Part shown: positions 26,901 through 39,363 of the stretch, piece by piece
Numbering within the stretch: the stretch's first letter is position 1
Layout: every line of letters starts with the position of its first letter
Source of the DNA: Euonymus europaeus
Lineage: Eukaryota > Streptophyta > Magnoliopsida > Celastrales > Celastraceae
Direction: 5' to 3'
Length of the DNA stretch: 64,000 nucleotides
Assembly: GCA_963580455.1 (NCBI GenBank)
Contig: OY756962.1
Location: 14,774,001 to 14,838,000, forward strand
Notes under the pieces: model-generated
Told to the model about the DNA's origin: nothing
What the model saw: the letters and a program-made list of their open reading frames with translations, nothing else
The model's database searches: none
Translations under genes and position numbers: made by a program

Positions 26901-29900
26901 CATCAAAGTTGCTCGATGTACACTTTTTATTGTTCTTCTATGTAAAATTTTATGAGTATAAGCTTCCTAGATTATTTTGATGCGAAGAAACGAACTTTTT
27001 ATGACAAAAGGACAAAACCGTTAAAAGCTCCTCCATAGAGAGAGTTGAGAAACTTCGAAACATCAAAGTTGCTCGGTGTACACTTTTTATTGTTCTTCTT
27101 TGTCAAATTTTATGAGTAGAAGCTCCCTAGATTATTTCGATGCTAAAACACCATCTTTCTATGACAAATGAAAAAAACCGTTAAAAGCCCCTCCATAGAG
27201 AGAGTTGAGCAACTTCGGACCATCAAAGTTGCTCGGTGTACACTTTTTATTGTTCTTCTTTGTCAAATTTTACGAGTATAAGCTTCCTAGATTATTTCGA
27301 TGCTAAAACACCATCTTTCTGTGACAAATGGACAAAACCGTTAAAAGCGCCTACATAGAGAGATTTGAGCAACTTCGGACCATCAAAGTTGCTCGGTGTA
27401 CACTTTTTATTGTTCTTTTATGTCAAATTTTATGAGTATAATCTTCCAAGATTATTTTGATTCCAAATCACCAACTTTCTATGAGAAATGGACAAAACCG
27501 TTAAAAGCTCCTCCATAGAGAGTTTGGAGAAACTTCGAACCATCAAAGTTGCTCGATGTACACTTTTTATTGTTCTTATATGTTAAATTTTATGAGTATA
27601 AGCTTCCTACATTATTTCGATTCCAAATCACCAACTTTCTATGAGAAATGAACAAAACCGTTAAAAGCTCCTCCATATAGAGAGTTGAGCAACATCGGAC
27701 CCTCAAAGTTGCTCGGTGTACACTTTTTATTGTTCTTCTAAGTTAAAATTTACGAGTATAAGCTTCCTAGATTATTTCGATGCCAAAAAATGAACTTTTT
27801 ACGACAAATGGACAAAACCGTTAAAATCTCCTCCATAGAGAGAGTTGAGCAACTTCTGACCATCACAGTTGCTCGGTGTACACTTTTTATTGTTCTTCTA
27901 TGTCAAATTTTATGAGTATAAGCTTCCAAGATTATTTTGATTCCAAATCACCAACTTTCTATGAGAAATAGACAAAACCGTTAAAAGCTCCTCCATAGAG
28001 AGAGTTGAGCAACTTCGAACCATCAAAGTTGCTCGATGTACACTTTTTATTGTTCTTCTATGTAAAATTTTATGAGTATAAGCTTCCTAGATTATTTTGA
28101 TGCGAAGAAACGAACTTTTTATGACAAAAGGACAAAACCGTTAAAAGCTCCTCCATAGAGAGAGTTGAGAAACTTCGGAACATCAAAGTTGCTCGGTGTA
28201 CACTTTTTATTGTTCTTCTTTGTCAAATTTTATGAGTAGAAGCTCCCTAGATTATTTCGATGCTAAAACACCATCTTTCTATGACAAATGAAAAAAACCG
28301 TTAAAAGCCCCTCCATAGAGAGAGTTGAGCAACTTCGGACCATCAAAGTTGCTCGGTGTACACTTTTTATTGTTCTTCTTTGTCAAATTTTACGAGTATA
28401 AGCTTCCTAGATTATTTCGCTGCTAAAACACCATCTTTCTGTGACAAATGGACAAAACCGTTAAAAGCGCCTACATAGAGAGATTTGAGCAACTTCGGAC
28501 CATCAAAGTTGCTCGGTGTACACTTTTTATTGTTCTTTTATGTCAAATTTTATGAGTATAATCTTCCAAGATTATTTTGATTCCAAATCACCAACTTTCT
28601 ATGAGAAATGGACAAAACCGTTAAAAGCTCCTCCATAGAGAGTTTGGAGAAACTTCGAACCATCAAAGTTGCTCGATGTACAATTTTTATTGTTCTTATA
28701 TGTTAAATTTTATGAGTATAAGCTTCCTACATTATTTCGATTCCAAATCACCAACTTTCTATGAGAAATGAACAAAACCGTTAAAAGCTCCTCCATATAG
28801 AGAGTTGAGCAACATCGGACCCTCAAAGTTGCTCGGTGTACACTTTTTATTGTTCTTCTAAGTTAAAATTTACGAGTATAAGCTTCCTAGATTATTTCGA
28901 TGCCAAAAAATGAACTTTTTACGACAAATGGACAAAACCGTTAAAATCTCCTCCATAGAGAGAGTTGAGCAACTTCTGACCATCACAAATGCTCGGTGTA
29001 CACTTTTTATTGTTCTTCTATGTCAAATTTTATGAGTATAAGCTTCCAAGATTATTTTGATTCCAAATCACCAACTTTCTTTGAGAAATAGACAAAACCG
29101 TTAAAAGCTCCTCCATAGAGAGAGTTGAGCAACTTCGAACCATCAAAGTTGCTCGATGTACACTTTTTATTGTTCTTCTATGTAAAATTTTATGAGTATA
29201 AGCTTCCTAGATTATTTTGATGCGAAGAAACGAACTTTTTATGACAAAAGGACAAAACCGTTAAAAGCTCCTCCATAGAGAGAGTTGAGAAACTTCGGAA
29301 CATCAAAGTTGCTCGGTGTACACTTTTTATTGTTCTTCTTTGTCAAATTTTATGAGTAGAAGCTCCCTAGATTATTTCGATGCTAAAACACCATCTTTCT
29401 ATGACAAATGAAAAAAACCGTTAAAAGCCCCTCCATAGAGAGAGTTGAGCAACTTCGGACCATCAAAGTTGCTCGGTGTACACTTTTTATTGTTCTTCTT
29501 TGTCAAATTTTACGAGTATAAGCTTCCTAGATTATTTCGCTGCTAAAACACCATCTTTCTGTGACAAATGGACAAAACCGTTAAAAGCGCCTACATAGAG
29601 AGATTTGAGCAACTTCGGACCATCAAAGTTGCTCGGTGTACACTTTTTATTGTTCTTTTATGTCAAATTTTATGAGTATAATCTTCCAAGATTATTTTGA
29701 TTCCAAATCACCAACTTTCTATGAGAAATGGACAAAACCGTTAAAAGCTCCTCCATAGAGAGTTTGGAGAAACTTCGAACCATCAAAGTTGCTCGATGTA
29801 CACTTTTTATTGTTCTTATATGTTAAATTTTATGAGTATAAGCTTCCTACATTATTTCGATTCCAAATCACCAACTTTCTATGAGAAATGAACAAAACCG

Positions 29901-32900
29901 TTAAAAGCTCCTCCATATAGAGAGTTGAGCAACATCGGACCCTCAAAGTTGCTCGGTGTACACTTTTTATTGTTCTTCTAAGTTAAAATTTACGAGTATA
30001 AGCTTCCTAGATTATTTCGATGCCAAAAAATGAACTTTTTACGACAAATGGACAAAACCGTTAAAATCTCCTCCATAGAGAGAGTTGAGCAACTTCTGAC
30101 CATCACAGTTGCTCGGTGTACACTTTTTATTGTTCTTCTATGTCAAATTTTATGAGTATAAGCTTCCAAGATTATTTTGATTCCAAATCACCAACTTTCT
30201 TTGAGAAATAGACAAAACCGTTAAAATCTCCTCCATAGAGAGAGTTGAGCAACTTCGAACCATCAAAGTTGCTCGATGTACACTTTTTATTGTTCTTCTA
30301 TGTAAAATTTTATGAGTATAAGCTTCCTAGATTATTTTGATGCGAAGAAACGAACTTTTTATGACAAAAGGACAAAACCGTTAAAAGCTCCTCCATAGAG
30401 AGAGTTGAGAAACTTCGAAACATCAAAGTTGCTCGGTGTACACTTTTTATTGTTCTTCTTTGTCAAATTTTATGAGTAGAAGCTCCCTAGATTATTTCGA
30501 TGCTAAAACACCATCTTTCTATGACAAATGAAAAAAACCGTTAAAAGCCCCTCCATAGAGAGAGTTGAGCAACTTCGGACCATCAAAGTTGCTCGGTGTA
30601 CACTTTTTATTGTTCTTCTTTGTCAAATTTTACGAGTATAAGCTTCCTAGATTATTTCGATGCTAAAACACCATCTTTCTGTGACAAATGGACAAAACCG
30701 TTAAAAGCGCCTACATAGAGAGATTTGAGCAACTTCGGACCATCAAAGTTGCTCGGTGTACACTTTTTATTGTTCTTTTATGTCAAATTTTATGAGTATA
30801 ATCTTCCAAGATTATTTTGATTCCAAATCACCAACTTTCTATGAGAAATGGACAAAACCGTTAAAAGCTCCTCCATAGAGAGTTTGGAGAAACTTCGAAC
30901 CATCAAAGTTGCTCGATGTACACTTTTTATTGTTCTTATATGTTAAATTTTATGAGTATAAGCTTCCTACATTATTTCGATTCCAAATCACCAACTTTCT
31001 ATGAGAAATGAACAAAACCGTTAAAAGCTCCTCCATATAGAGAGTTGAGCAACATCGGACCCTCAAAGTTGCTCGGTGTACACTTTTTATTGTTCTTCTA
31101 AGTTAAAATTTACGAGTATAAGCTTCCTAGATTATTTCGATGCCAAAAAATGAACTTTTTACGACAAATGGACAAAACCGTTAAAATCTCCTCCATAGAG
31201 AGAGTTGAGCAACTTCTGACCATCACAGTTGCTCGGTGTACACTTTTTATTGTTCTTCTATGTCAAATTTTATGAGTATAAGCTTCCAAGATTATTTTGA
31301 TTCCAAATCACCAACTTTCTATGAGAAATAGACAAAACCGTTAAAAGCTCCTCCATAGAGAGAGTTGAGCAACTTCGAACCATCAAAGTTGCTCGATGTA
31401 CACTTTTTATTGTTCTTCTATGTAAAATTTTATGAGTATAAGCTTCCTAGATTATTTTGATGCGAAGAAACGAACTTTTTATGACAAAAGGACAAAACCG
31501 TTAAAAGCTCCTCCATAGAGAGAGTTGAGAAACTTCGGAACATCAAAGTTGCTCGGTGTACACTTTTTATTGTTCTTCTTTGTCAAATTTTATGAGTAGA
31601 AGCTCCCTAGATTATTTCGATGCTAAAACACCATCTTTCTATGACAAATGAAAAAAACCGTTAAAAGCCCCTCCATAGAGAGAGTTGAGCAACTTCGGAC
31701 CATCAAAGTTGCTCGGTGTACACTTTTTATTGTTCTTCTTTGTCAAATTTTACGAGTATAAGCTTCCTAGATTATTTCGCTGCTAAAACACCATCTTTCT
31801 GTGACAAATGGACAAAACCGTTAAAAGCGCCTACATAGAGAGATTTGAGCAACTTCGGACCATCAAAGTTGCTCGGTGTACACTTTTTATTGTTCTTTTA
31901 TGTCAAATTTTATGAGTATAATCTTCCAAGATTATTTTGATTCCAAATCACCAACTTTCTATGAGAAATGGACAAAACCGTTAAAAGCTCCTCCATAGAG
32001 AGTTTGGAGAAACTTCGAACCATCAAAGTTGCTCGATGTACAATTTTTATTGTTCTTATATGTTAAATTTTATGAGTATAAGCTTCCTACATTATTTCGA
32101 TTCCAAATCACCAACTTTCTATGAGAAATGAACAAAACCGTTAAAAGCTCCTCCATATAGAGAGTTGAGCAACATCGGACCCTCAAAGTTGCTCGGTGTA
32201 CACTTTTTATTGTTCTTCTAAGTTAAAATTTACGAGTATAAGCTTCCTAGATTATTTCGATGCCAAAAAATGAACTTTTTACGACAAATGGACAAAACCG
32301 TTAAAATCTCCTCCATAGAGAGAGTTGAGCAACTTCTGACCATCACAGTTGCTCGGTGTACACTTTTTATTGTTCTTCTATGTCAAATTTTATGAGTATA
32401 AGCTTCCAAGATTATTTTGATTCCAAATCACCAACTTTCTTTGAGAAATAGACAAAACCGTTAAAAGCTCCTCCATAGAGAGAGTTGAGCAACTTCGAAC
32501 CATCAAAGTTGCTCGATGTACACTTTTTATTGTTCTTCTATGTAAAATTTTATGAGTATAAGCTTCCTAGATTATTTTGATGCGAAGAAACGAACTTTTT
32601 ATGACAAAAGGACAAAACCGTTAAAAGCTCCTCCATAGAGAGAGTTGAGAAACTTCGAAACATCAAAGTTGCTCGGTGTACACTTTTTATTGTTCTTCTT
32701 TGTCAAATTTTATGAGTAGAAGCTCCCTAGATTATTTCGATGCTAAAACACCATCTTTCTATGACAAATGAAAAAAACCGTTAAAAGCCCCTCCATAGAG
32801 AGAGTTGAGCAACTTCGGACCATCAAAGTTGCTCGGTGTACACTTTTTATTGTTCTTCTTTGTCAAATTTTACGAGTATAAGCTTCCTAGATTATTTCGA

Positions 32901-35670
32901 TGCTAAAACACCATCTTTCTGTGACAAATGGACAAAACCGTTAAAAGCGCCTACATAGAGAGATTTGAGCAACTTCGGACCATCAAAGTTGCTCGGTGTA
33001 CACTTTTTATTGTTCTTTTATGTCAAATTTTATGAGTATAATCTTCCAAGATTATTTTGATTCCAAATCACCAACTTTCTATGAGAAATGGACAAAACCG
33101 TTAAAAGCTCCTCCATAGAGAGTTTGGAGAAACTTCGAACCATCAAAGTTGCTCGATGTACACTTTTTATTGTTCTTATATGTTAAATTTTATGAGTATA
33201 AGCTTCCTACATTATTTCGATTCCAAATCACCAACTTTCTATGAGAAATGAACAAAACCGTTAAAAGCTCCTCCATATAGAGAGTTGAGCAACATCGGAC
33301 CCTCAAAGTTGCTCGATGTACACTTTTTATTGTTCTTCTAAGTTAAAATTTACGAGTATAAGCTTCCTAGATTATTTCGATGCCAAAAAATGAACTTTTT
33401 ACGACAAATGGACAAAACCGTTAAAATCTCCTCCATAGAGAGAGTTGAGCAACTTCTGACCATCACAGTTGCTCGGTGTACACTTTTTATTGTTCTTCTA
33501 TGTCAAATTTTATGAGTATAAGCTTCCAAGATTATTTTGATTCCAAATCACCAACTTTCTATGAGAAATAGACAAAACCGTTAAAAGCTCCTCCATAGAG
33601 AGAGTTGAGCAACTTCGAACCATCAAAGTTGCTCGATGTACACTTTTTATTGTTCTTCTATGTAAAATTTTATGAGTATAAGCTTCCTAGATTATTTTGA
33701 TGCGAAGAAACGAACTTTTTATGACAAAAGGACAAAACCGTTAAAAGCTCCTCCATAGAGAGAGTTGAGAAACTTCGGAACATCAAAGTTGCTCGGTGTA
33801 CACTTTTTATTGTTCTTCTTTGTCAAATTTTATGAGTAGAAGCTCCCTAGATTATTTCGATGCTAAAACACCATCTTTCTATGACAAATGAAAAAAACCG
33901 TTAAAAGCCCCTCCATAGAGAGAGTTGAGCAACTTCGGACCATCAAAGTTGCTCGGTGTACACTTTTTATTGTTCTTCTTTGTCAAATTTTACGAGTATA
34001 AGCTTCCTAGATTATTTCGCTGCTAAAACACCATCTTTCTGTGACAAATGGACAAAACCGTTAAAAGCGCCTACATAGAGAGATTTGAGCAACTTCGGAC
34101 CATCAAAGTTGCTCGGTGTACACTTTTTATTGTTCTTTTATGTCAAATTTTATGAGTATAATCTTCCAAGATTATTTTGATTCCAAATCACCAACTTTCT
34201 ATGAGAAATGGACAAAACCGTTAAAAGCTCCTCCATAGAGAGTTTGGAGAAACTTCGAACCATCAAAGTTGCTCGATGTACACTTTTTATTGTTCTTATA
34301 TGTTAAATTTTATGAGTATAAGCTTCCTACATTATTTCGATTCCAAATCACCAACTTTCTATGAGAAATGAACAAAACCGTTAAAAGCTCCTCCATATAG
34401 AGAGTTGAGCAACATCGGACCCTCAAAGTTGCTCGGTGTACACTTTTTATTGTTCTTCTAAGTTAAAATTTACGAGTATAAGCTTCCTAGATTATTTCGA
34501 TGCCAAAAAATGAACTTTTTACGACAAATGGACAAAACCGTTAAAATCTCCTCCATAGAGAGAGTTGAGCAACTTCTGACCATCACAGTTGCTCGGTGTA
34601 CACTTTTTATTGTTCTTCTATGTCAAATTTTATGAGTATAAGCTTCCAAGATTATTTTGATTCCAAATCACCAACTTTCTTTGAGAAATAGACAAAACCG
34701 TTAAAAGCTCCTCCATAGAGAGAGTTGAGCAACTTCGAACCATCAAAGTTGCTCGATGTACACTTTTTATTGTTCTTCTATGTAAAATTTTATGAGTATA
34801 GGCTTCCTAGATTATTTTGATGCGAAGAAACGAACTTTTTATGACAAAAGGACAAAACCGTTAAAAGCTCCTCCATAGAGAGAGTTGAGAAACTTCGAAA
34901 CATCAAAGTTGCTCGGTGTACACTTTTTATTGTTCTTCTTTGTCAAATTTTATGAGTAGAAGCTCCCTAGATTATTTCGATGCTAAAACACCATCTTTCT
35001 ATGACAAATGAAAAAAATCGTTAAAAGCCCCTCCATAGAGAGAGTTGAGCAACTTCGGACCATCAAAGTTGCTCGGTGTACACTTTTTATTGTTCTTCTT
35101 TGTCAAATTTTACGAGTATAAGCTTCCTAGATTATTTCGATGCTAAAACACCATCTTTCTGTGACAAATGGACAAAACCGTTAAAAGCGCCTACATAGAG
35201 AGATTTGAGCAACTTCGGACCATCAAAGTTGCTCGGTGTACACTTTTTATTGTTCTTTTATGTCAAATTTTATGAGTATAATCTTCGAAGATTATTTTGA
35301 TTCCAAATCACCAACTTTCTATGAGAAATGGACAAAACCGTTAAAAGCTCCTCCATAGAGAGTTTGGAGAAACTTCGAACCATCAAAGTTGCTCGATGTA
35401 CACTTTTTATTGTTCTTATACGTTAAATTTTATGAGTATAAGCTTCCTACATTATTTCGATTCCAAATCACCAACTTTCTATGAGAAATGAACAAAACCG
35501 TTAAAAGCTCCTCCATATAGAGAGTTGAGCAACATCGGACCCTCAAAGTTGCTCGGTGTACACTTTTTATTGTTCTTCTAAGTTAAAATTTACGAGTATA
35601 AGCTTCCTAGATTATTTCGATGCCAAAAAATGAACTTTTTACGACAAATGGACAAAACCGTTAAAATCCC
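20964..35670 (+). repeat. 1,120-bp 7-mer HOR, block 1 (13 copies + part)
   Basis: The signature GAGCAACATCGGACCCTC recurs every 1,120 bp exactly (units start 20,964; 22,084; 23,204 and so on to 35,524). Each unit has seven monomer types in fixed order. M1 has GAGCAACATCGG and TAAGTTAAAATT. M2 has CTTCTGACCATCACAG. M3 has GCGAAGAAACGAAC. M4 has GAGAAACTTCGGAAC and AGAAGCTCCC. M5 has CTTTCTGTGAC and AGCGCCTAC. M6 has GATTTGAGC and ATAATCTTCC. M7 has AGTTTGGAGAAAC and TTCTTATATG. Copies differ at only a handful of positions each, so amplification or homogenisation is recent. Unit 14 is cut within M1 at ~35,640-35,690, where interlude 2 begins. Confidence 0.95.
21607..21634. other. Representative satellite dyad (hairpin-capable)
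   Basis: GAGCAACTT (21,607-21,615) and its reverse complement AAGTTGCTC (21,626-21,634) flank a 10-nt loop. Nearly every monomer carries this dyad. In the 7-mer HOR it is perfect in M3, M5 and M6, has one mismatch in M1 (GAGCAACAT) and in M4 and M7 (GAGAAACTT), and is shortened to 8 bp in M2. Two bases further lies GTGTACAC (21,636-21,643), a perfect 8-bp palindrome. Dyads are known in several centromeric satellites; a role here is inference. Confidence 0.85.
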
Positions 35671-35685
35671 CTCCATAGAGAGAGT

Positions 35686-38600
35686 TGAGCAACTTCGTAC
35701 AATCAAAGTTGCTCGGTGTACACTTTTTATTGTTCTACTATGTCAAATTTTACGAGTATAAGCTTCCAAGATTATTTCGATTCCAAATCACCAACTTTCT
35801 ATGAGAAATGGACAAAACCGTTAAAAGCGCCTCCATAAAGAGAGTTGAGCAACTTCGGACCATCAAAGTTGCTCGGTGTACACTTTTTATTGTTCTTTTA
35901 TGTCAAATTTTACGAGTATAATCTTCCAAGATTATTTTGATTCCAAGTCACCAACTTTCTATGAGAAATGGACAAAACCGTTAAAAGCTCCTCCATAGAG
36001 AGTGTGGAGAAACTTCGAACCATCAAAGTTGCTCGATGTACACTTTTTATTGTTCTTCTATGTTAAATTTTATGAGTATAAGCTTCCTAGATTATTTCTA
36101 TGCGAAAAAACGAACTTTTTACGACAAATGGACAAAACTGTTAAAATCTCCTACATAGAGAGAGTTGAGCAACTTCGGACCAACAAAGTTGCTTGGGATA
36201 CACTTTTTATTGTTCTTCTATGTCAAATTTTACGAGTATAAGCTTCCAAGATTACTTCGATGCCAAAACACAAACTTTTTATCACAAATTGACAAAACCG
36301 TTAAAAGCTCCTCCATATAGAGAGTTGAGCAACTTTGAACCATCACAGTTGCTCGGCGTACACTTTTTATTGTTCTTCTATGTCAAATTTTATGAGTATA
36401 AGCTTCCAAGATTAATTCGATTCCAAATCACCAACTTTCTATGAGAAATGGACAAAACCGTTAAAAGCTTCTCCATAGAGAGAGTTGAGCAACTTCGGAC
36501 CATCAAAGTTACTCGGTGTACACTTTTTATTGTTCTTCAATGTCAAATTTTATGAGTATAAGCTTCCAAGATTATTTCGATTCCAAATCACCAACTTTCT
36601 AAGAGAAATGGACAAAACCGTTAAATGCTCCTCCATAGAGAGAGTTGAGCAACTTCGAACCAACAATGTTGCTCGGGATACACTTTTTATTCTTCTTCTT
36701 TGTCAAATTTTACGAGTATAAGCTTCCTAGATTATTTCGATGCTAAAACACCATCTTTCTATGACAAATGGACAAAACCGTTAAAAGCCCCTCCATAGAG
36801 AGAGTTGAGCAACTTCGGACCATCAAAGTTGCTCGGTGTACACTTTTTATTGTTATTCTATGTCAAATTTTATGAGTATAAGCTTCCAATATTATTTCGA
36901 TTCCAAATCACCAACTTTCTATGAGAAATGGACAAAACCGTTCAAAGCTCCTCCATAGAGAGAGTTGAGCAACTTCGAACCAACAAAGTTGCTCGGGATA
37001 CACTTTTTATTGTTCTTCTTTGTCAAATTTTACGAGTATAAGCTTCCTAGATTATTTCGATGCGAAAACACCATCTTTCTATGACAAATGGACAAAACCG
37101 TTAAAAGCCCCTCCATAGAGAGAGTTGAGCAACTTCGGACCATCAAAGTTGCTCGGTGTACACTTTTTATTGTTATTCTTTGTGAAATTTTACGAGTATA
37201 AGCTTCCTAGATTATTTCGATGCCAAAAAATGAACTTTTTACGACAAACGGACAAAACCGTTAAAATCTCCTCGATAGAGAGAGTTGAGCAACTTCGTAC
37301 AATCAAAGTTGCTCGGTGTACACTTTTTATTGTTCTACTATGTCAAATTTTACGAGTATAAGCTTCCAAGATTATTTCGATTCCAAATCACCAACTTTCT
37401 ATGAGAAATGAACAAAACCGTTAAAAGCTCCTCCATATGGAGAGTTGAGCAACTTCGGACGATCAAAGTTGCTCGGTGTACACTTTTTATTGTTCTTCTA
37501 AGTTAAAATTTACGAGTATAAGCTTCCTAGATTATTTCGATGCGAAAAAACGAACTTTTTACGAGAAATGGACAAAACCGTTAAAATCTCCTCCATAGAG
37601 AGAGTTGAGCAACTTCTGACCATCACAGTTGCTCGGTGTACACTTTTTATTGTTCTTCTATGTCAAATTTTATGAGTATAAGCTTCCAAGATTATTTCGA
37701 TTCCAAATCACCAACTTTCTATGAGAAATTGACAAAACCATTAAAAGCTCCTCCATAGAGAGAGTTGAGCAACTTCGAACCATCAAAGTTGCTTGATGTA
37801 CACTTTTTATTGTTCTTCTATGTAAAATATTATGAGTATAAGCTTCCTAGATTATTTCAATGCCAAAAAACAAATTTTTTACGACAAATGGACAAAACTG
37901 TTAAAAGCTCCTCCATAGAGAGAGTTGAGAAACTTCGGAACATCAAAGTTGCTCGGTGTACACTTTTTATTGTTCTTCTACGTCAAATTTTACGAGTATA
38001 AGCTTCCAATATTATTTCGATGCCAAAACACAAACTTTTTATCACAAATGGACAAAACCGTTAAAAGCTCCTCCATAGAGAGAGTTGAGTAACTTCGGAC
38101 CCACAAAGTTGCTCGGGATATACTTTTTATTGTTCTTCTATGTCAAATTTTACGAGTATAAGCTTCCTAGATTATTTCGATTCTAAAACACCATCTTTCT
38201 GTGACAAATGGACAAAACCGTTAAAAGCGCCTCCATAGAGAGAGTTGAGCAACTTCGGACCATCAAAGTTTCTCGGTGTACACTTTTTATTGTTCTTTTA
38301 TGTCAAATTTTACGAGTATAATCTTCCAAGATTATTTTGATTTCAAATCACCAACTTTCTATGAGAAATGGACAAAACCGTTAAAAGCTCCTCCATAGAG
38401 AGTGTGGAGAAACTTCGAACCATCAAACTTGCTTGATGTACACTTTTTATTGTTCTTCTATGTTAAATTTTATGAGTATAAGCTTCCTAGATTATTTCGA
38501 TGCGAAAAAACAAACTTTTTACGACAAATGGACTAAACCGTTAAAAGCGCCTACATAGAGAGATTTGAGCAACTTCGATCCAACAAACTTGCTCGGTGTA

Positions 38601-39363
38601 CACTTTTTATTGTTCTTCTACGTCAAATTTTATGAGTATAATCTTCCAAGATTATTTCGATGCCAAAACAGCAACTTTTTATGAGAAATGGACAAAACCG
38701 TTAAAACGTCCTCCATAGAGAGTTTGGAGAAACTTCGTACCATCAAAGTTGCTCGATGTACACTTTTTATTGTTCTTATATGTTAAATTTTATGAGTATA
38801 AGCTTCTTATATTATTTCAATGCCAAAAAATGAACTTTTTACGACAAATGGACCAAACCGTTCAAATCTCCTCCATAGAGAGAGTTGAGCAACTTCGTAC
38901 AATCAAAGTTGCTCGGTGTACACTTTTTATTGTTCTTCTATGTCAAATTTTACGAGTATAAGCTTCCAAGATTACTTCGATGCCAAAACACAAACTTTTT
39001 ATCATAAATGGACCAAACCGTTAAAAGCTCCCCCATATAGAGAGTTGAGCAACTTCGGACCATTAAAGTTGCTCGGTGTACACTTTTTATTGTTCTTCTA
39101 TGTTAAATTTTGTGAGTATAAGCTTCGAAGATTATTTCGATGCCAAAAAACGAACTTTTTACGACAAACGAACAAAACCGTTAAAATCTCCTCCATAGAG
39201 AGAGTTGAGCAACTCCGTACAATCAAAGTTGCTCGGTGTACACTTTTTATTGTTCTTCTATGTCAAATTTTACGAGTATAAGCTTCCAATATTATTTCGA
39301 TTCCAAATCACCAACTTTCTATGAGAAATGAACAAAACCGTTAAAAGCTCCTCCATATAGAGA
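35686..39363 (+). repeat. Satellite interlude 2 (duplicate of 16,805-20,963)
   Basis: The same ordered series of monomers as interlude 1, nearly identical over most of its length, and again followed by the 7-mer HOR (39,364). It begins at a recombination join at ~35,640-35,690 where HOR monomer M1 passes into the monomer with CTTCGTACAATC and GTTCTACTATG. It lacks three monomers (481 bp) relative to interlude 1. A patch at ~38,540-38,790 carries M5/M6/M7 variants of the HOR interleaved with interlude variants, which suggests gene conversion or a mixed consensus. Confidence 0.85.
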
